A stretch of DNA of 64,000 bases. Source: an uncultured Clostridia bacterium (GTDB lineage Bacteria; Bacillota; Clostridia; Oscillospirales; Ruminococcaceae). Positions 15,302 through 23,535 of this stretch are shown one piece after another. Position 1 is the stretch's first letter. Every line of letters begins with the position of its first letter. The stretch covers positions 1 through 64,000 of the forward strand of contig CAMUJF010000012.1 of the NCBI GenBank assembly GCA_947089135.1. Reading direction: 5' to 3'. The notes beneath the pieces are model-generated. The model was not told the DNA's origin. It worked only from the letters and a program-made list of their open reading frames with translations, and did no database searches. The translations under genes and the position numbers were made by a program.

Positions 15302-16543
15302 TTATACAGCCCCGCCCAAAATGTCCCTGTCCGAGGTAAAGAGTCTTTCGATTTTCAGCATGGAGCAGGTACCGTCGTCGTTTTCACGGACGGTATAGCG
15401 GACTGTCCGCGCCTTTACCAAATAAAAATCGTCCTCGTAGTAGTCTATAGTGACAACGCGGGTGCCGTCCTCCTCGCCTTCAACGTCCTCGGCAAGCCAA
15501 CCGCAGAGCCAGCTTGTGCCGCGCCCCGGTATCTCAATGCAGTCTGTACCTATGTTATAGTACGGACAGTTTTTTGCGTTGATAGCGTCCGCCGAAAAGC
15601 CGAGAATTTTTTCCAATGTTTCGTTAAACTCGTCATAAGGAATAACGCCGATGTTGTTATCCTTGAAGCCGCCGCCCCTTGAAGCCGCAACATAAGCGCA
15701 GAAAACGGTACTGCCTATGTAATCGAGGTTTGTTTCGGGAGCGGAAAGGTCTTCTATCACGTCGCCGTCAAAAAAATCCCTGAAATAAGCTGTGTAGTAG
15801 GTGCAGAACGTAGCATATTCCTTGTCGCCGCCGTAGCTCGGCAGCAGGCGGCTTTCGTCAAGCTCGCCAATCTTGCGCAGCGGCAGGAAAAGTCTGTCCT
15901 CGCCGGGGGAGCAGACAAGCAGGTAATCCGTCGTGCCGACGGGTATAAATTCGCTTTCGCTCTCGGTAACGTCGAGGGTCAGCGTGACCTCGTATCGGGT
16001 AAAGGGATCCTCGGAGTATTTTTCGTCCTTGACCGACCAGCCGCCTATTTTGACGTTTTCAAGCCGTCTGCACTTACCGATGAAACCCGACTGATCCATG
16101 TACGGTATTTCACCCGTCTGCGAGCATTCAAGTATTGCCTTTATTTCAAGGCGCATGCGGGCAATATTCGTTTGCGCATAGTCGTCGTAACCGTCCGTGG
16201 ACATGGAAAATTCGGGCAGCTTTTCGGGGTCACTGTTGTTGAACTTATACACACGTGAGTTTTCGGGTACGGGCTCGCCAACGTATACCTCCTGCGCAAT
16301 CGGTTCGTCCACAGGCTCGGCAAAATCTTCTTCTATAGCGACGTCCGTTTCATCGTCGGCGATTTCTTCCTCGGTGTATTCCGTGTTAGCCTCTATCGCG
16401 GAAGCTTCGGTTTCCGAGGCTGTGATCAAAGCCTCCTCGGATATCGAAGTTTCCTCGGACATACCCGAAGCAACTTCGCTTGCGCACCCTGCAAGCATTA
16501 CGGAGCAGAGAACAGCTGCTGCGGCTGAAATATGCTTTTTCAC
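15302..16543 (-). CDS. Lipoprotein of unknown function
   Basis: This 413-residue protein begins with a lipoprotein signal (MKKHISAAAAVLCSVMLAGC), with the cysteine at residue 20 as the lipidation site. Residues 22-95 are acidic and low in complexity, rich in Glu, Ser, Thr and Ala, and probably a flexible spacer from the membrane. The rest is a folded domain that includes KIGGWSVKDEKYSEDPFTRYE and a C-terminal TIDYYEDDFYLVKARTVRY. I do not recognise a family. It lies between iorB and paaK on the same strand with short gaps (33 and 70 bases), which is odd for a surface protein and may be incidental to the metabolic operon. Confidence 0.75.
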   Translation of the reverse strand: MKKHISAAAAVLCSVMLAGCASEVASGMSEETSISEEALITASETEASAIEANTEYTEEEIADDETDVAIEEDFAEPVDEPIAQEVYVGEPVPENSRVYKFNNSDPEKLPEFSMSTDGYDDYAQTNIARMRLEIKAILECSQTGEIPYMDQSGFIGKCRRLENVKIGGWSVKDEKYSEDPFTRYEVTLTLDVTESESEFIPVGTTDYLLVCSPGEDRLFLPLRKIGELDESRLLPSYGGDKEYATFCTYYTAYFRDFFDGDVIEDLSAPETNLDYIGSTVFCAYVAASRGGGFKDNNIGVIPYDEFNETLEKILGFSADAINAKNCPYYNIGTDCIEIPGRGTSWLCGWLAEDVEGEEDGTRVVTIDYYEDDFYLVKARTVRYTVRENDDGTCSMLKIERLFTSDRDILGGAV

Positions 16544-16576
16544 TACAATTCACCTCTTTAGTATGTCAAACGCAAC

Positions 16577-17149
16577 TTATGCATTCTTGCCCAGTTCAAA
16601 CGCCTTTTTGTTAAGCTCTAAAAATTTCGGGGGAACACACTGCTCCAGAGCGTCCTGCCAGAGCTTGTCATCAAAATCCGTTTTGGCGGCTACAACTCCC
16701 ATGAGCGCAACGTTTGAAGCCTTTGCTATACCCGCCTGCTCCGCAAGAGCGAGAGCGTCCACGGCGGTGACTTCGATATCAGCCGCGTTAAGCTTTTCGA
16801 TGATATCGTCGGGGTACTCGGCGGCTCCGGTAATAACAGGCATGGGATCAAGCTTCTGGGTGGAGGTTATGAGCTTTCCGCCCTTTTTCAGGTAGGGAAG
16901 CCACCTTGCAGCTTCAAGCTGCTCAAATGATATGATAACGTCCGCTTCGCCCTTTTCGATAACGGGAGAGAAAACTTCGTCCCCGTATTTGACATATGTT
17001 ACCACAGAACCGCCCCTCTGGGACATTCCGTGAACCTCGGACACTTTAACGTCGTGTCCCTGGGCAAGCAGCACGCTGCCCAGAAGTCTTGAAGCCAGCA
17101 GGGAACCCTGTCCTCCCACGCCGACTATCATTATTGATCTTGTATCCAT
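16577..17149 (-). CDS. iorB: Indolepyruvate oxidoreductase subunit beta
   Basis: This 190-residue protein is the small subunit of indolepyruvate:ferredoxin oxidoreductase, equivalent to the gamma domain of pyruvate:ferredoxin oxidoreductase. The start MDTRSIMIVGVGGQGSLLAS and the later VHGMSQRGGSVVTYV motif are diagnostic. With IorA it converts indolepyruvate or phenylpyruvate plus CoA to the aryl-acetyl-CoA, CO2 and reduced ferredoxin. It is separated from iorA by a small membrane-protein gene, which is unusual because the two are normally adjacent. A GGAGG site precedes the start. Confidence 0.93.
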   Translation of the reverse strand: MDTRSIMIVGVGGQGSLLASRLLGSVLLAQGHDVKVSEVHGMSQRGGSVVTYVKYGDEVFSPVIEKGEADVIISFEQLEAARWLPYLKKGGKLITSTQKLDPMPVITGAAEYPDDIIEKLNAADIEVTAVDALALAEQAGIAKASNVALMGVVAAKTDFDDKLWQDALEQCVPPKFLELNKKAFELGKNA

Positions 17150-17186
17150 AAATATTTCCTCCTGTTTTAAGATTTGCGCTGCCGCG

Positions 17187-17696
17187 TTACTGCCCGAACT
17201 TCAGCGCTCTGAATGAGCTTGCTGCGGCTCCGATCGCGGCGAAGATGTAGCTCCTGATAAGCGCAGAATCAAAATCCGCGCTTATTTCCGTACCCGTGAT
17301 AAGCCTCTCAAAATGAACGAAGCAGAACCCCACCGACGGACATTCGGGAAGCAGAGCGTAGCACAGATCGTAAGACCATACCGCTCTTTCGCAGAGGTAC
17401 ACCGCAGCAAGCGTAACGATAATACATATAACAACAGCGGTTTCCATATTCATGTCCCTGTCGTTTTTTGTCAGCAGACGGCACATATACATTTCCCCGA
17501 ATATCATGAAAAAGCCGCACAGGGACGCAACATATCCTATCCTACCCAACGCTATCCAAAGTATGGCGGCAGGTATCGTTCCGATAAGCGCGCCGACAAC
17601 AGCCTTTGCAATAATGAACGCGCTGGAATTTTCCCCGTCTGCTGATTCGTCTGTTTGAGCGGGAGTATGCTCCTCGTCAAACGCACCCCTTGGCAT
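17187..17696 (-). CDS. Small integral membrane protein
   Basis: This 169-residue protein has about four membrane segments (AFIIAKAVVGALIGTIPAAI, YVASLCGFFMIFGEMYMC, TAVVICIIVTLAAVYLCERA and IRSYIFAAIGAAASS). I use the ATG at 17696 (MPRGAFDEEHTP), preceded by AGGGGTGAC; a longer frame would overlap iorA. It sits between iorA and iorB and must be co-transcribed with them. No transport motif is recognised. It could move an aryl acetate or a precursor, or be unrelated. Confidence 0.65.
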   Translation of the reverse strand: MPRGAFDEEHTPAQTDESADGENSSAFIIAKAVVGALIGTIPAAILWIALGRIGYVASLCGFFMIFGEMYMCRLLTKNDRDMNMETAVVICIIVTLAAVYLCERAVWSYDLCYALLPECPSVGFCFVHFERLITGTEISADFDSALIRSYIFAAIGAAASSFRALKFGQ

Positions 17697-17716
17697 AATG
17701 TCACCCCTTATTCTTA

Positions 17717-19444
17717 TTATTCCTCTATCGCGCCGAACTTGCAGACTTCGGTGCAGATACCGCAGCCAACGCACTGGGTATGGTCGATGACAGCCTTGCC
17801 GTCTCTTACGGAAATTGCGGGACAGCCAAGCTTCAGACACATTTTACAGCCCTTGCACTTGTCGCTTACAACTTTAAGTGCAGGCTTGTGCTTAACATAT
17901 TTGAGCAGCGCGCAGGGACGGCGGGAAATTATTACCGAAGCTTCGGGAGCGGCAAGCTCTTCTTTAATAGCGGCTTCGGTCTCCGCAAGATTATAGGGGT
18001 CTACCACGCGGATGCGCTTTATTCCAATTGCCTTGCAGAGTTCCTCAAGGTTTACCGCCGCCGCGGGATCGCCCTTTAGATTTTTGCCCGTTGTGGGATT
18101 CTGCTGATGTCCCGTCATGCCCGTAATGGAGTTGTCCAAAATTATTACGGTGGAATTAGTGCTGTTATATGCAATATTTACCAGTCCTGTCATACCGCTG
18201 TGCATAAAGGTTGAATCGCCTATTACCGCTACAGTGGACTTTTCCGCTTCCTCGCCGCGGGCTTTGTTGAAGCCGTGGAGAGCGGAAATTGAAGCTCCCA
18301 TGCAGATAGTGGTATCCATAGCGGACAGCGGCGCGCTCGCACCCAAGGTATAGCAGCCGATATCGCCCGAAACGGTTATCTTGTTTTTGGACAGGCAGTA
18401 GAAAAGTCCTCTGTGGGGACAGCCCGCGCACATAACGGGAGGACGTACGGGAACGTTTCCGTCAAAGGAAACAGTTTCGGTCTTGATACCCAAAAGCTTG
18501 TCCGCAACTACAGCCTGGGAAAATTCGCCTATGCAGCCGAACAGCTCCTTGCCGACAACGTCAAGTCCCATTTTTTTGCAGTGTGTCTCGATGATATCGT
18601 CAAGCTCCTCGATAACGTACACCTTTTTGTACTTGGCGCAGAAGTTCTTTATCAGCTCAACAGGCAGAGGATTTACAACTCCCAATTTAAGGTAGGAAGC
18701 CTTGTCCCCCATAGCCTCGCGGGCGTACTGATAGGAAATTCCGCTTGTGATTATACCGATATCGCCGCCGTTGTCTATCACCTTATTGAGGGGGGATTTT
18801 TCGGCGTATTCGATCAGTTTTTTTGTGCGCTCCTCCACATAGACGTGTCTCGGTCTTGCAAAAGCGGGCATCATAACGTATTTCTGAGGATTTTTTATGT
18901 ACTCTTTCTGAGCGGGTACAACTCTGTCGCAAAGTTCAACAGCAGACTGTGAATGCGCCACTCTTGTGCACATACGAACGATAACTGGAACGTCGTACTC
19001 CTCGGAAAGTTCAAAGGAGGTCTTTACAAAATCCTTGCATTCCGCGGAATCGGAGGGTTCGACCATAAGCACCTTTGAAGCTATGGCATGGTGGCGGGAA
19101 TCCTGCTCGTTCTGGGAGGAATGCATACCGGGATCGTCGGCGACGGCGATTACCATACCTCCGTTCACGCCCGTGTAGGACGCGGTATAGAGAGGGTCGG
19201 CTGCAACGTTCAGACCAACGTGCTTCATTCCGCAGAAGGAGCGGGAGCCTGCGATTGACGCTCCGAGAGCGACTTCCATGGCAACTTTTTCATTGGGAGC
19301 CCATTCGGCGTAAATTTCATCATATTCCGCCGCGTATTCTGTGATCTCCGTGGAGGGGGTGCCGGGGTAGCTTGATACCACCGTAACGCCCGCTTCGTAA
19401 AGACCTCTTGCAAAAGCGGCATTTCCGAGCATAAGCTTTTTCAT
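17717..19444 (-). CDS. iorA: Indolepyruvate ferredoxin oxidoreductase subunit alpha
   Basis: This 575-residue subunit carries the thiamine-diphosphate and ferredoxin domains. The N-terminal pyrimidine-binding part starts MKKLMLGNAAFARGLYEAGV. The pyrophosphate-binding part has CAGCPHRGLFYCLSK, IGCYTLG and GDSTFMHSGMTGL. The last 55 residues hold two 4Fe-4S motifs (CKGCKMCLKLGCP and CVGCGICTEVCKFGAI). It decarboxylates aryl pyruvates, derived from aromatic amino acids, onto CoA. It is first in the operon, with an extended -10 promoter upstream and a GAAAGGAA ribosome site. Length and motifs look complete. Confidence 0.95.
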   Translation of the reverse strand: MKKLMLGNAAFARGLYEAGVTVVSSYPGTPSTEITEYAAEYDEIYAEWAPNEKVAMEVALGASIAGSRSFCGMKHVGLNVAADPLYTASYTGVNGGMVIAVADDPGMHSSQNEQDSRHHAIASKVLMVEPSDSAECKDFVKTSFELSEEYDVPVIVRMCTRVAHSQSAVELCDRVVPAQKEYIKNPQKYVMMPAFARPRHVYVEERTKKLIEYAEKSPLNKVIDNGGDIGIITSGISYQYAREAMGDKASYLKLGVVNPLPVELIKNFCAKYKKVYVIEELDDIIETHCKKMGLDVVGKELFGCIGEFSQAVVADKLLGIKTETVSFDGNVPVRPPVMCAGCPHRGLFYCLSKNKITVSGDIGCYTLGASAPLSAMDTTICMGASISALHGFNKARGEEAEKSTVAVIGDSTFMHSGMTGLVNIAYNSTNSTVIILDNSITGMTGHQQNPTTGKNLKGDPAAAVNLEELCKAIGIKRIRVVDPYNLAETEAAIKEELAAPEASVIISRRPCALLKYVKHKPALKVVSDKCKGCKMCLKLGCPAISVRDGKAVIDHTQCVGCGICTEVCKFGAIEE

Positions 19445-19480
19445 AGTAAAAATTCCTTTCTGAAACGCAATATATACTTA

Positions 19481-19489
19481 ATTATAGCA
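19481..19489 (-). promoter_or_regulatory. Extended -10 promoter of iorA
   Basis: On the minus strand the sequence TGCTATAAT is an extended -10 element lying about 40 bases before the iorA start. The -35 region is weak (CTTTTA/TTTTAA at 17-18 bases). Confidence 0.55.
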
Positions 19490-19553
19490 TACTTTTAACG
19501 AAATTAAAAGTATTTTTGCAAAAAAAGTTACGGCAGCTGCAATCAGACATTCA

Positions 19554-19636
19554 GAGCGTGTTTACATAACCGGCGGCGTACGTCTTTTAGCAAATTCTGC
19601 AATAAAAACGCACATCAGCCGTATGTAAACACGCTC
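19554..19636. repeat. Long-range inverted repeat with 14-base perfect arms
   Basis: GAGCGTGTTTACAT (19554-19567) pairs exactly with 19623-19636, and CGGC/GCCG extends the stem inside. The loop is about 55 bases. It lies between spoIID and iorA. It is not a plain terminator because no T run follows directly; on the minus strand a T run comes about 30 bases later. Confidence 0.75.
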
Positions 19637-19678
19637 CGATCAAATTGGTTTATTTTAATAAAATCAGTTTATACCGTT

Positions 19679-20773
19679 TTATATCCCTATGTCGCTCATA
19701 TCCGCGATCTCCGCGCCGTTATAGTAATGCAGCAGTATCTCTTTGTAATCACTGCCGCCGTTCGCCATTGCGTTCGCACCGTACTGGCTCATGCCCACGC
19801 CGTGTCCGCTGCCTTTGGTTGTTATCGAAAAAGTCCCGCCCTTTGCGGAATACTCGACGGTAAAATTTGCCGAGCGCAGAGAAAATATCTGCCTGAGATC
19901 CGCACCTGACAGTTCCGAACCTCCCGCAGTCATTTTAATAACGGTACCCGATTCGCTGCGTTCTTCTATTTTCAGCCAGCTTTCCGGATCGCCTTCAAGC
20001 TCCGCGTCTTCGAGAGACGTTTCCAGACGGGCTTTAAGTTCCGCTTCGGTAAAGACCTTTTCCTCCAGATAGGAGGGAGACTTTTCGTCCTCGCTGCTGT
20101 CTGCCGGAACAAGATATTCTACGGGACTTCCCCATACCGCCTCCGCGCTTTCGGTTTTTCCTCCCGACGTAGAATGGAATGCCGCAACTATAGGCTCGCC
20201 CTCATATACAAGCACGTCGGAGCCTGTGCTGTCAACAGCGGCGGAGATCTTTTCAAGATAGGCTTCATAGCCGACCCCGTAAAAAGCCTTTGCCTGTTCG
20301 GGTGTGAAGTACGCCTGATATTTGGTGCTGTCGTTGGAAATATCCGCTCCCATCAGCTCAGGGTCGGGAGAAATACGCTGTTTTTCACGCTGTCTGACGG
20401 CGTATGTTCGCGCCGCCACTGCCTGAGCTTTTAAAGCTTCCTCGTGGTATGAGGCGGGCATTTCCGCAAGCACAGCGCCTATAACGTAGTCACGCAGGGA
20501 AAGTTCTATAACCTGTCCGCTTGTGAAGTCAAGCACTTTAAGACTGTCTGTACCGCCATTGCCGACAGAACTGTCTGCTTGTCCCTCCTGCGGTTCGGAT
20601 ATTCGATATGGGGGCATTGCCGCTACGGAAGATATCTTCCCGTCAGCGTAAGGACTTGCCGCTTCGGCTGTCAGCGGAGGAACGGCATTTTCCCGCGGCT
20701 TCAGGAACGTCAGCAGCGGTATCGCTGCAAGCAAAAGCGCAAACACGGCGGTCACTTTAAGTAATTCTTTCAT
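19679..20773 (-). CDS. spoIID: Stage II sporulation protein D
   Basis: This 364-residue protein has an N-terminal membrane anchor (VTAVFALLLAAIPLLTFL), a proline- and glycine-rich spacer, and the SpoIID domain with YVIGAVLAEMPASYHEEALK, QAVAARTYAVRQ, AAFHSTSGGKTESAE and the terminal GHGVGMSQYGANAMA. SpoIID is the lytic transglycosylase of the DMP complex that thins septal peptidoglycan during engulfment of the forespore. Its presence points to a spore-forming host. It is divergent from the citrate synthase gene. An AAGGAGC ribosome site precedes the ATG. Confidence 0.93.
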   Translation of the reverse strand: MKELLKVTAVFALLLAAIPLLTFLKPRENAVPPLTAEAASPYADGKISSVAAMPPYRISEPQEGQADSSVGNGGTDSLKVLDFTSGQVIELSLRDYVIGAVLAEMPASYHEEALKAQAVAARTYAVRQREKQRISPDPELMGADISNDSTKYQAYFTPEQAKAFYGVGYEAYLEKISAAVDSTGSDVLVYEGEPIVAAFHSTSGGKTESAEAVWGSPVEYLVPADSSEDEKSPSYLEEKVFTEAELKARLETSLEDAELEGDPESWLKIEERSESGTVIKMTAGGSELSGADLRQIFSLRSANFTVEYSAKGGTFSITTKGSGHGVGMSQYGANAMANGGSDYKEILLHYYNGAEIADMSDIGI

Positions 20774-20879
20774 TGTTACTGCTCCTTTGTTTTTTTATTT
20801 TTTTAGGAACGCGCTGTTCCGTATTATGGTATGCGGAAGCAGTCTGTTCCGAAAAGTTAAGGATGATGTCAAAAAATTC

Positions 20880-20908
20880 TTGACAATGAGGCGTATCTGT
20901 TGTAAAAT
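20880..20908 (+). promoter_or_regulatory. Promoter of citrate synthase
   Basis: TTGACA and TAAAAT are separated by 17 bases, 41 bases before the TTG start. Confidence 0.8.
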
Positions 20909-20948
20909 ATGTATATATGCTATTTTATTACTAAAAGGAGAACACATA

Positions 20949-22310
20949 TTGAACGGCATCGACTACGATAAAAACGTTTTTAAAAGCTTATGCGACGAAT
21001 TCGTAAAAAATAACAGGATCCCGCCTGAGCTTTATGAAAAATATCATGTTAAAAGAGGTCTTCGCAACAGCGACGGAAGCGGCGTTATGGCAGGTATTAC
21101 CAATATCTGCAACGTACACGGCTATATTGTTAACGAGGGCGAGCGCGAACCCGTTGAGGGCGAACTGATCTACAGAGGCTACAGCATAAACGATATTGTT
21201 GCAAACACCTCGGAAAAAGGTCGGTTCGGTTTCGAGGAGACTGCCTATCTGCTTTTGTTCGGGCAGCTTCCCTCGGAGGACAGGCTGCGGCGCTTTAATG
21301 AAATGCTCTCGGAGTTCAGAGAGCTGCCAAAGGGCTTTTCCGAGGATATGATCTTTAAAGCTCCGTCAAGGGACATTATGAATAAAATGGCCCGTTCGGT
21401 TCTGGCGCTCTATTCCTACGACGACGATCCCGAGGACCGCAGTCTCGAAATGGAGCTGCTTAGAGCGGTATCTATTATAGCGAGGCTTCCCTCCGCTATG
21501 GTTGACGCTTACCAGATAAAGCGCAGGGTCTTCGATCACGAAAGCCTCTATATGCACCCTCTCAATCCGGACGAGTGCACGGCGCAAAGCGTTTTGTCTA
21601 CTTTAAGACCCGACAGGCAGTACTCCGATGAGGAGGCACGGCTTCTCGACCTTATGCTTATCCTGCACGCGGAACACGGCGGCGGAAACAACTCCACCTT
21701 TACCTGCCGCACAATTACTTCGGCGGATACTGACGCGTATTCGGCGTATTCGGCCGCTATAGGCTCTCTTAAAGGTCAGAGGCACGGCGGAGCCAATTTC
21801 AAGGTGATACGCCAGCTTGAAGATTTCAAGGAAAACATACCCGACTGGGAAAACGACGGTCAGGTAAAAGACTACATAGCCAAGGTCATCAGAAAGGAAG
21901 CGGGCGACGGAAGCGGTCTTATCTACGGTATGGGACACGCGGTCTACACTCTTTCCGACCCGAGGGCTGTGATACTTAAAAGGAATGCCGTCAAGCTTGC
22001 GCAGGGTACGGAGTACGAAAAGGAATTCCGTCTGCTCGACGCGGTGGAAAGGCTTACTCCAGAGGTTTTCGCAAACGTGAAGGGCAGCACGAAAACAATG
22101 TGCGCGAACGTCGATCTTTATTCGGGACTTGTATACAGAATGCTGAAGATTCCCGTTGAGCTGAACACGCCGCTTTTTGCGGTGTCCAGAATATCGGGCT
22201 GGGCGGCTCACCGTATAGAGGAACTTATAAACGGCAGAAGAATTATCCGTCCCGCGTATAAGGCGGTCGCCAAAAGGAAAAAATATATTCCGCTTGACGA
22301 ACGCGTATAA
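20949..22310 (+). CDS. gltA: Citrate synthase
   Basis: This 453-residue enzyme condenses acetyl-CoA with oxaloacetate to citrate. The citrate-binding and catalytic motifs are LHAEHGGGNNS, LKGQRHGGAN, IYGMGHAVYTLSDPRA and the aspartate in CANVDLYSGLVY. I choose the TTG at 20949 because AAGGAG lies 8 bases upstream and the promoter ends at 20908; a longer frame would start before the promoter. The length fits the longer citrate synthases of Clostridia, which have an extended N-terminus. No other TCA-cycle gene is adjacent, so it may serve glutamate synthesis. Confidence 0.93.
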   Translation: MNGIDYDKNVFKSLCDEFVKNNRIPPELYEKYHVKRGLRNSDGSGVMAGITNICNVHGYIVNEGEREPVEGELIYRGYSINDIVANTSEKGRFGFEETAYLLLFGQLPSEDRLRRFNEMLSEFRELPKGFSEDMIFKAPSRDIMNKMARSVLALYSYDDDPEDRSLEMELLRAVSIIARLPSAMVDAYQIKRRVFDHESLYMHPLNPDECTAQSVLSTLRPDRQYSDEEARLLDLMLILHAEHGGGNNSTFTCRTITSADTDAYSAYSAAIGSLKGQRHGGANFKVIRQLEDFKENIPDWENDGQVKDYIAKVIRKEAGDGSGLIYGMGHAVYTLSDPRAVILKRNAVKLAQGTEYEKEFRLLDAVERLTPEVFANVKGSTKTMCANVDLYSGLVYRMLKIPVELNTPLFAVSRISGWAAHRIEELINGRRIIRPAYKAVAKRKKYIPLDERV

Positions 22311-22377
22311 TATTTACCGAGTCCTTGATCAAGCCTCGTTACGGCAATATTTTAAAAGGTTAAAAGGGGAAAGCGAC

Positions 22378-23394
22378 ATGGAAAAGAAACCTTACAAGGC
22401 AAAAAAAGTCAGATTGGATAAAAAATTTTCAATGGCCGCATACGGTCTTACGCTTATAGCCGCAGTCGTGGCAAGGATCCTGCAGCTCAGATCCAACGTT
22501 GATTTTGCCACGGGAAAGTATATTGATCCCTCTCCCGCAAAGAATTACACAATGTGGGCGCTGATAATCGGCTTTGTTCTTATCGCGGCATTCATGTTTT
22601 TCGGGCAGTCAAGGGACAAGGCGATAAAGTCATGCATACTTATAAATCCCATGCGGCTCAGGGCTGAAAGACTTGCCAAAAAGCTTTCTCCCGTTGCTGC
22701 GGCGGCAATGATGCTTATGGCGGGGCTTATGGCGTTTGACATTATTTTGGAGCTTTCCGAAGTGGCGGGAAAAAACGCGGAGATATCCACCGAGGATAAT
22801 CCCGTGTTCGCTTTTGCAGGCATACCCGTGATAACGTGGCTTGTGTACGCGTGCGCTGTTGTAACTGTAGTTACTTTGATATCAATGGGCTCCAACATTT
22901 TAAAGGGAGACGGAATAACAAGGGGAAACTGTGTTTTCATTATGTTCTTCCCGATCTGGAAGCTTCTTGAAATATTCTCCATGTTTTCGGAAAATCAGCT
23001 TGTGGGCATATATTCCGAAAAGGTCTATATAATGCTGACATCAATGGCTTCCTCAATGTTTTTCATTTATGCGGCGAGGCTTTTTGCAGGCTTTGAAAAG
23101 AAAAACACGCGCATTTGGATGTGCATTTTCGGTTATGCCGCTTCGGTCTTTGCGGCTGTGTCGGTGTTCCCGAGATATATTGCATACTTTATGCTCAGCT
23201 ATACCGAACGCGAGGGAATGGCTGCTCCTGCGACTTCCGACATAGGCATTGCGGTAGTTACAATTGCTGTTGTGGCGGTTTTCTGGAGTACTTACGTTTA
23301 CAGGGTAATGCCCAAGCTTAATCTTACCGGCAAGCGCCGCTGGACCAAAACTACTCTTGCGGTCAAAAATATGCAGTCCATTGAGGACGAATAA
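22378..23394 (+). CDS. Polytopic membrane protein of unknown function
   Basis: This 338-residue protein has a basic N-terminus (MEKKPYKAKKVRLDKKF) and about eight hydrophobic segments, among them AAYGLTLIAAVVARILQL, WALIIGFVLIAAFMFFG and VVTIAVVAVFWSTYVYRVM. The ATG at 22378 follows AAAGGGGAAA. No transporter or enzyme motif is recognised. It lies 67 bases after citrate synthase and ends before a terminator, so it may share that transcript. Confidence 0.7.
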   Translation: MEKKPYKAKKVRLDKKFSMAAYGLTLIAAVVARILQLRSNVDFATGKYIDPSPAKNYTMWALIIGFVLIAAFMFFGQSRDKAIKSCILINPMRLRAERLAKKLSPVAAAAMMLMAGLMAFDIILELSEVAGKNAEISTEDNPVFAFAGIPVITWLVYACAVVTVVTLISMGSNILKGDGITRGNCVFIMFFPIWKLLEIFSMFSENQLVGIYSEKVYIMLTSMASSMFFIYAARLFAGFEKKNTRIWMCIFGYAASVFAAVSVFPRYIAYFMLSYTEREGMAAPATSDIGIAVVTIAVVAVFWSTYVYRVMPKLNLTGKRRWTKTTLAVKNMQSIEDE

Positions 23395-23401
23395 AGGTCA
23401 T

Positions 23402-23467
23402 AAGGGGTATCGGACGTTTCCGCGGTGCAGCGGCTGAAGCTGCGTCTGCGGCACGGGATACCCTTTT
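23402..23467 (+). terminator. Terminator after citrate synthase/membrane protein
   Basis: AAGGGGTATC and GATACCCTTTTT form the closing stem around a GC-rich inner hairpin. Confidence 0.75.
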
Positions 23468-23535
23468 TAAATAATTGGAGACAACAAGCGTCATGGCGCT
23501 TGGTTTTCCAAACGTAAGAGGGGGTGTGTTCTGCC

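Noticed and set aside
21603..22211. Minus-strand open frame opposite citrate synthase
   Set aside because: It is a shadow of the high-G+C third positions of citrate synthase.
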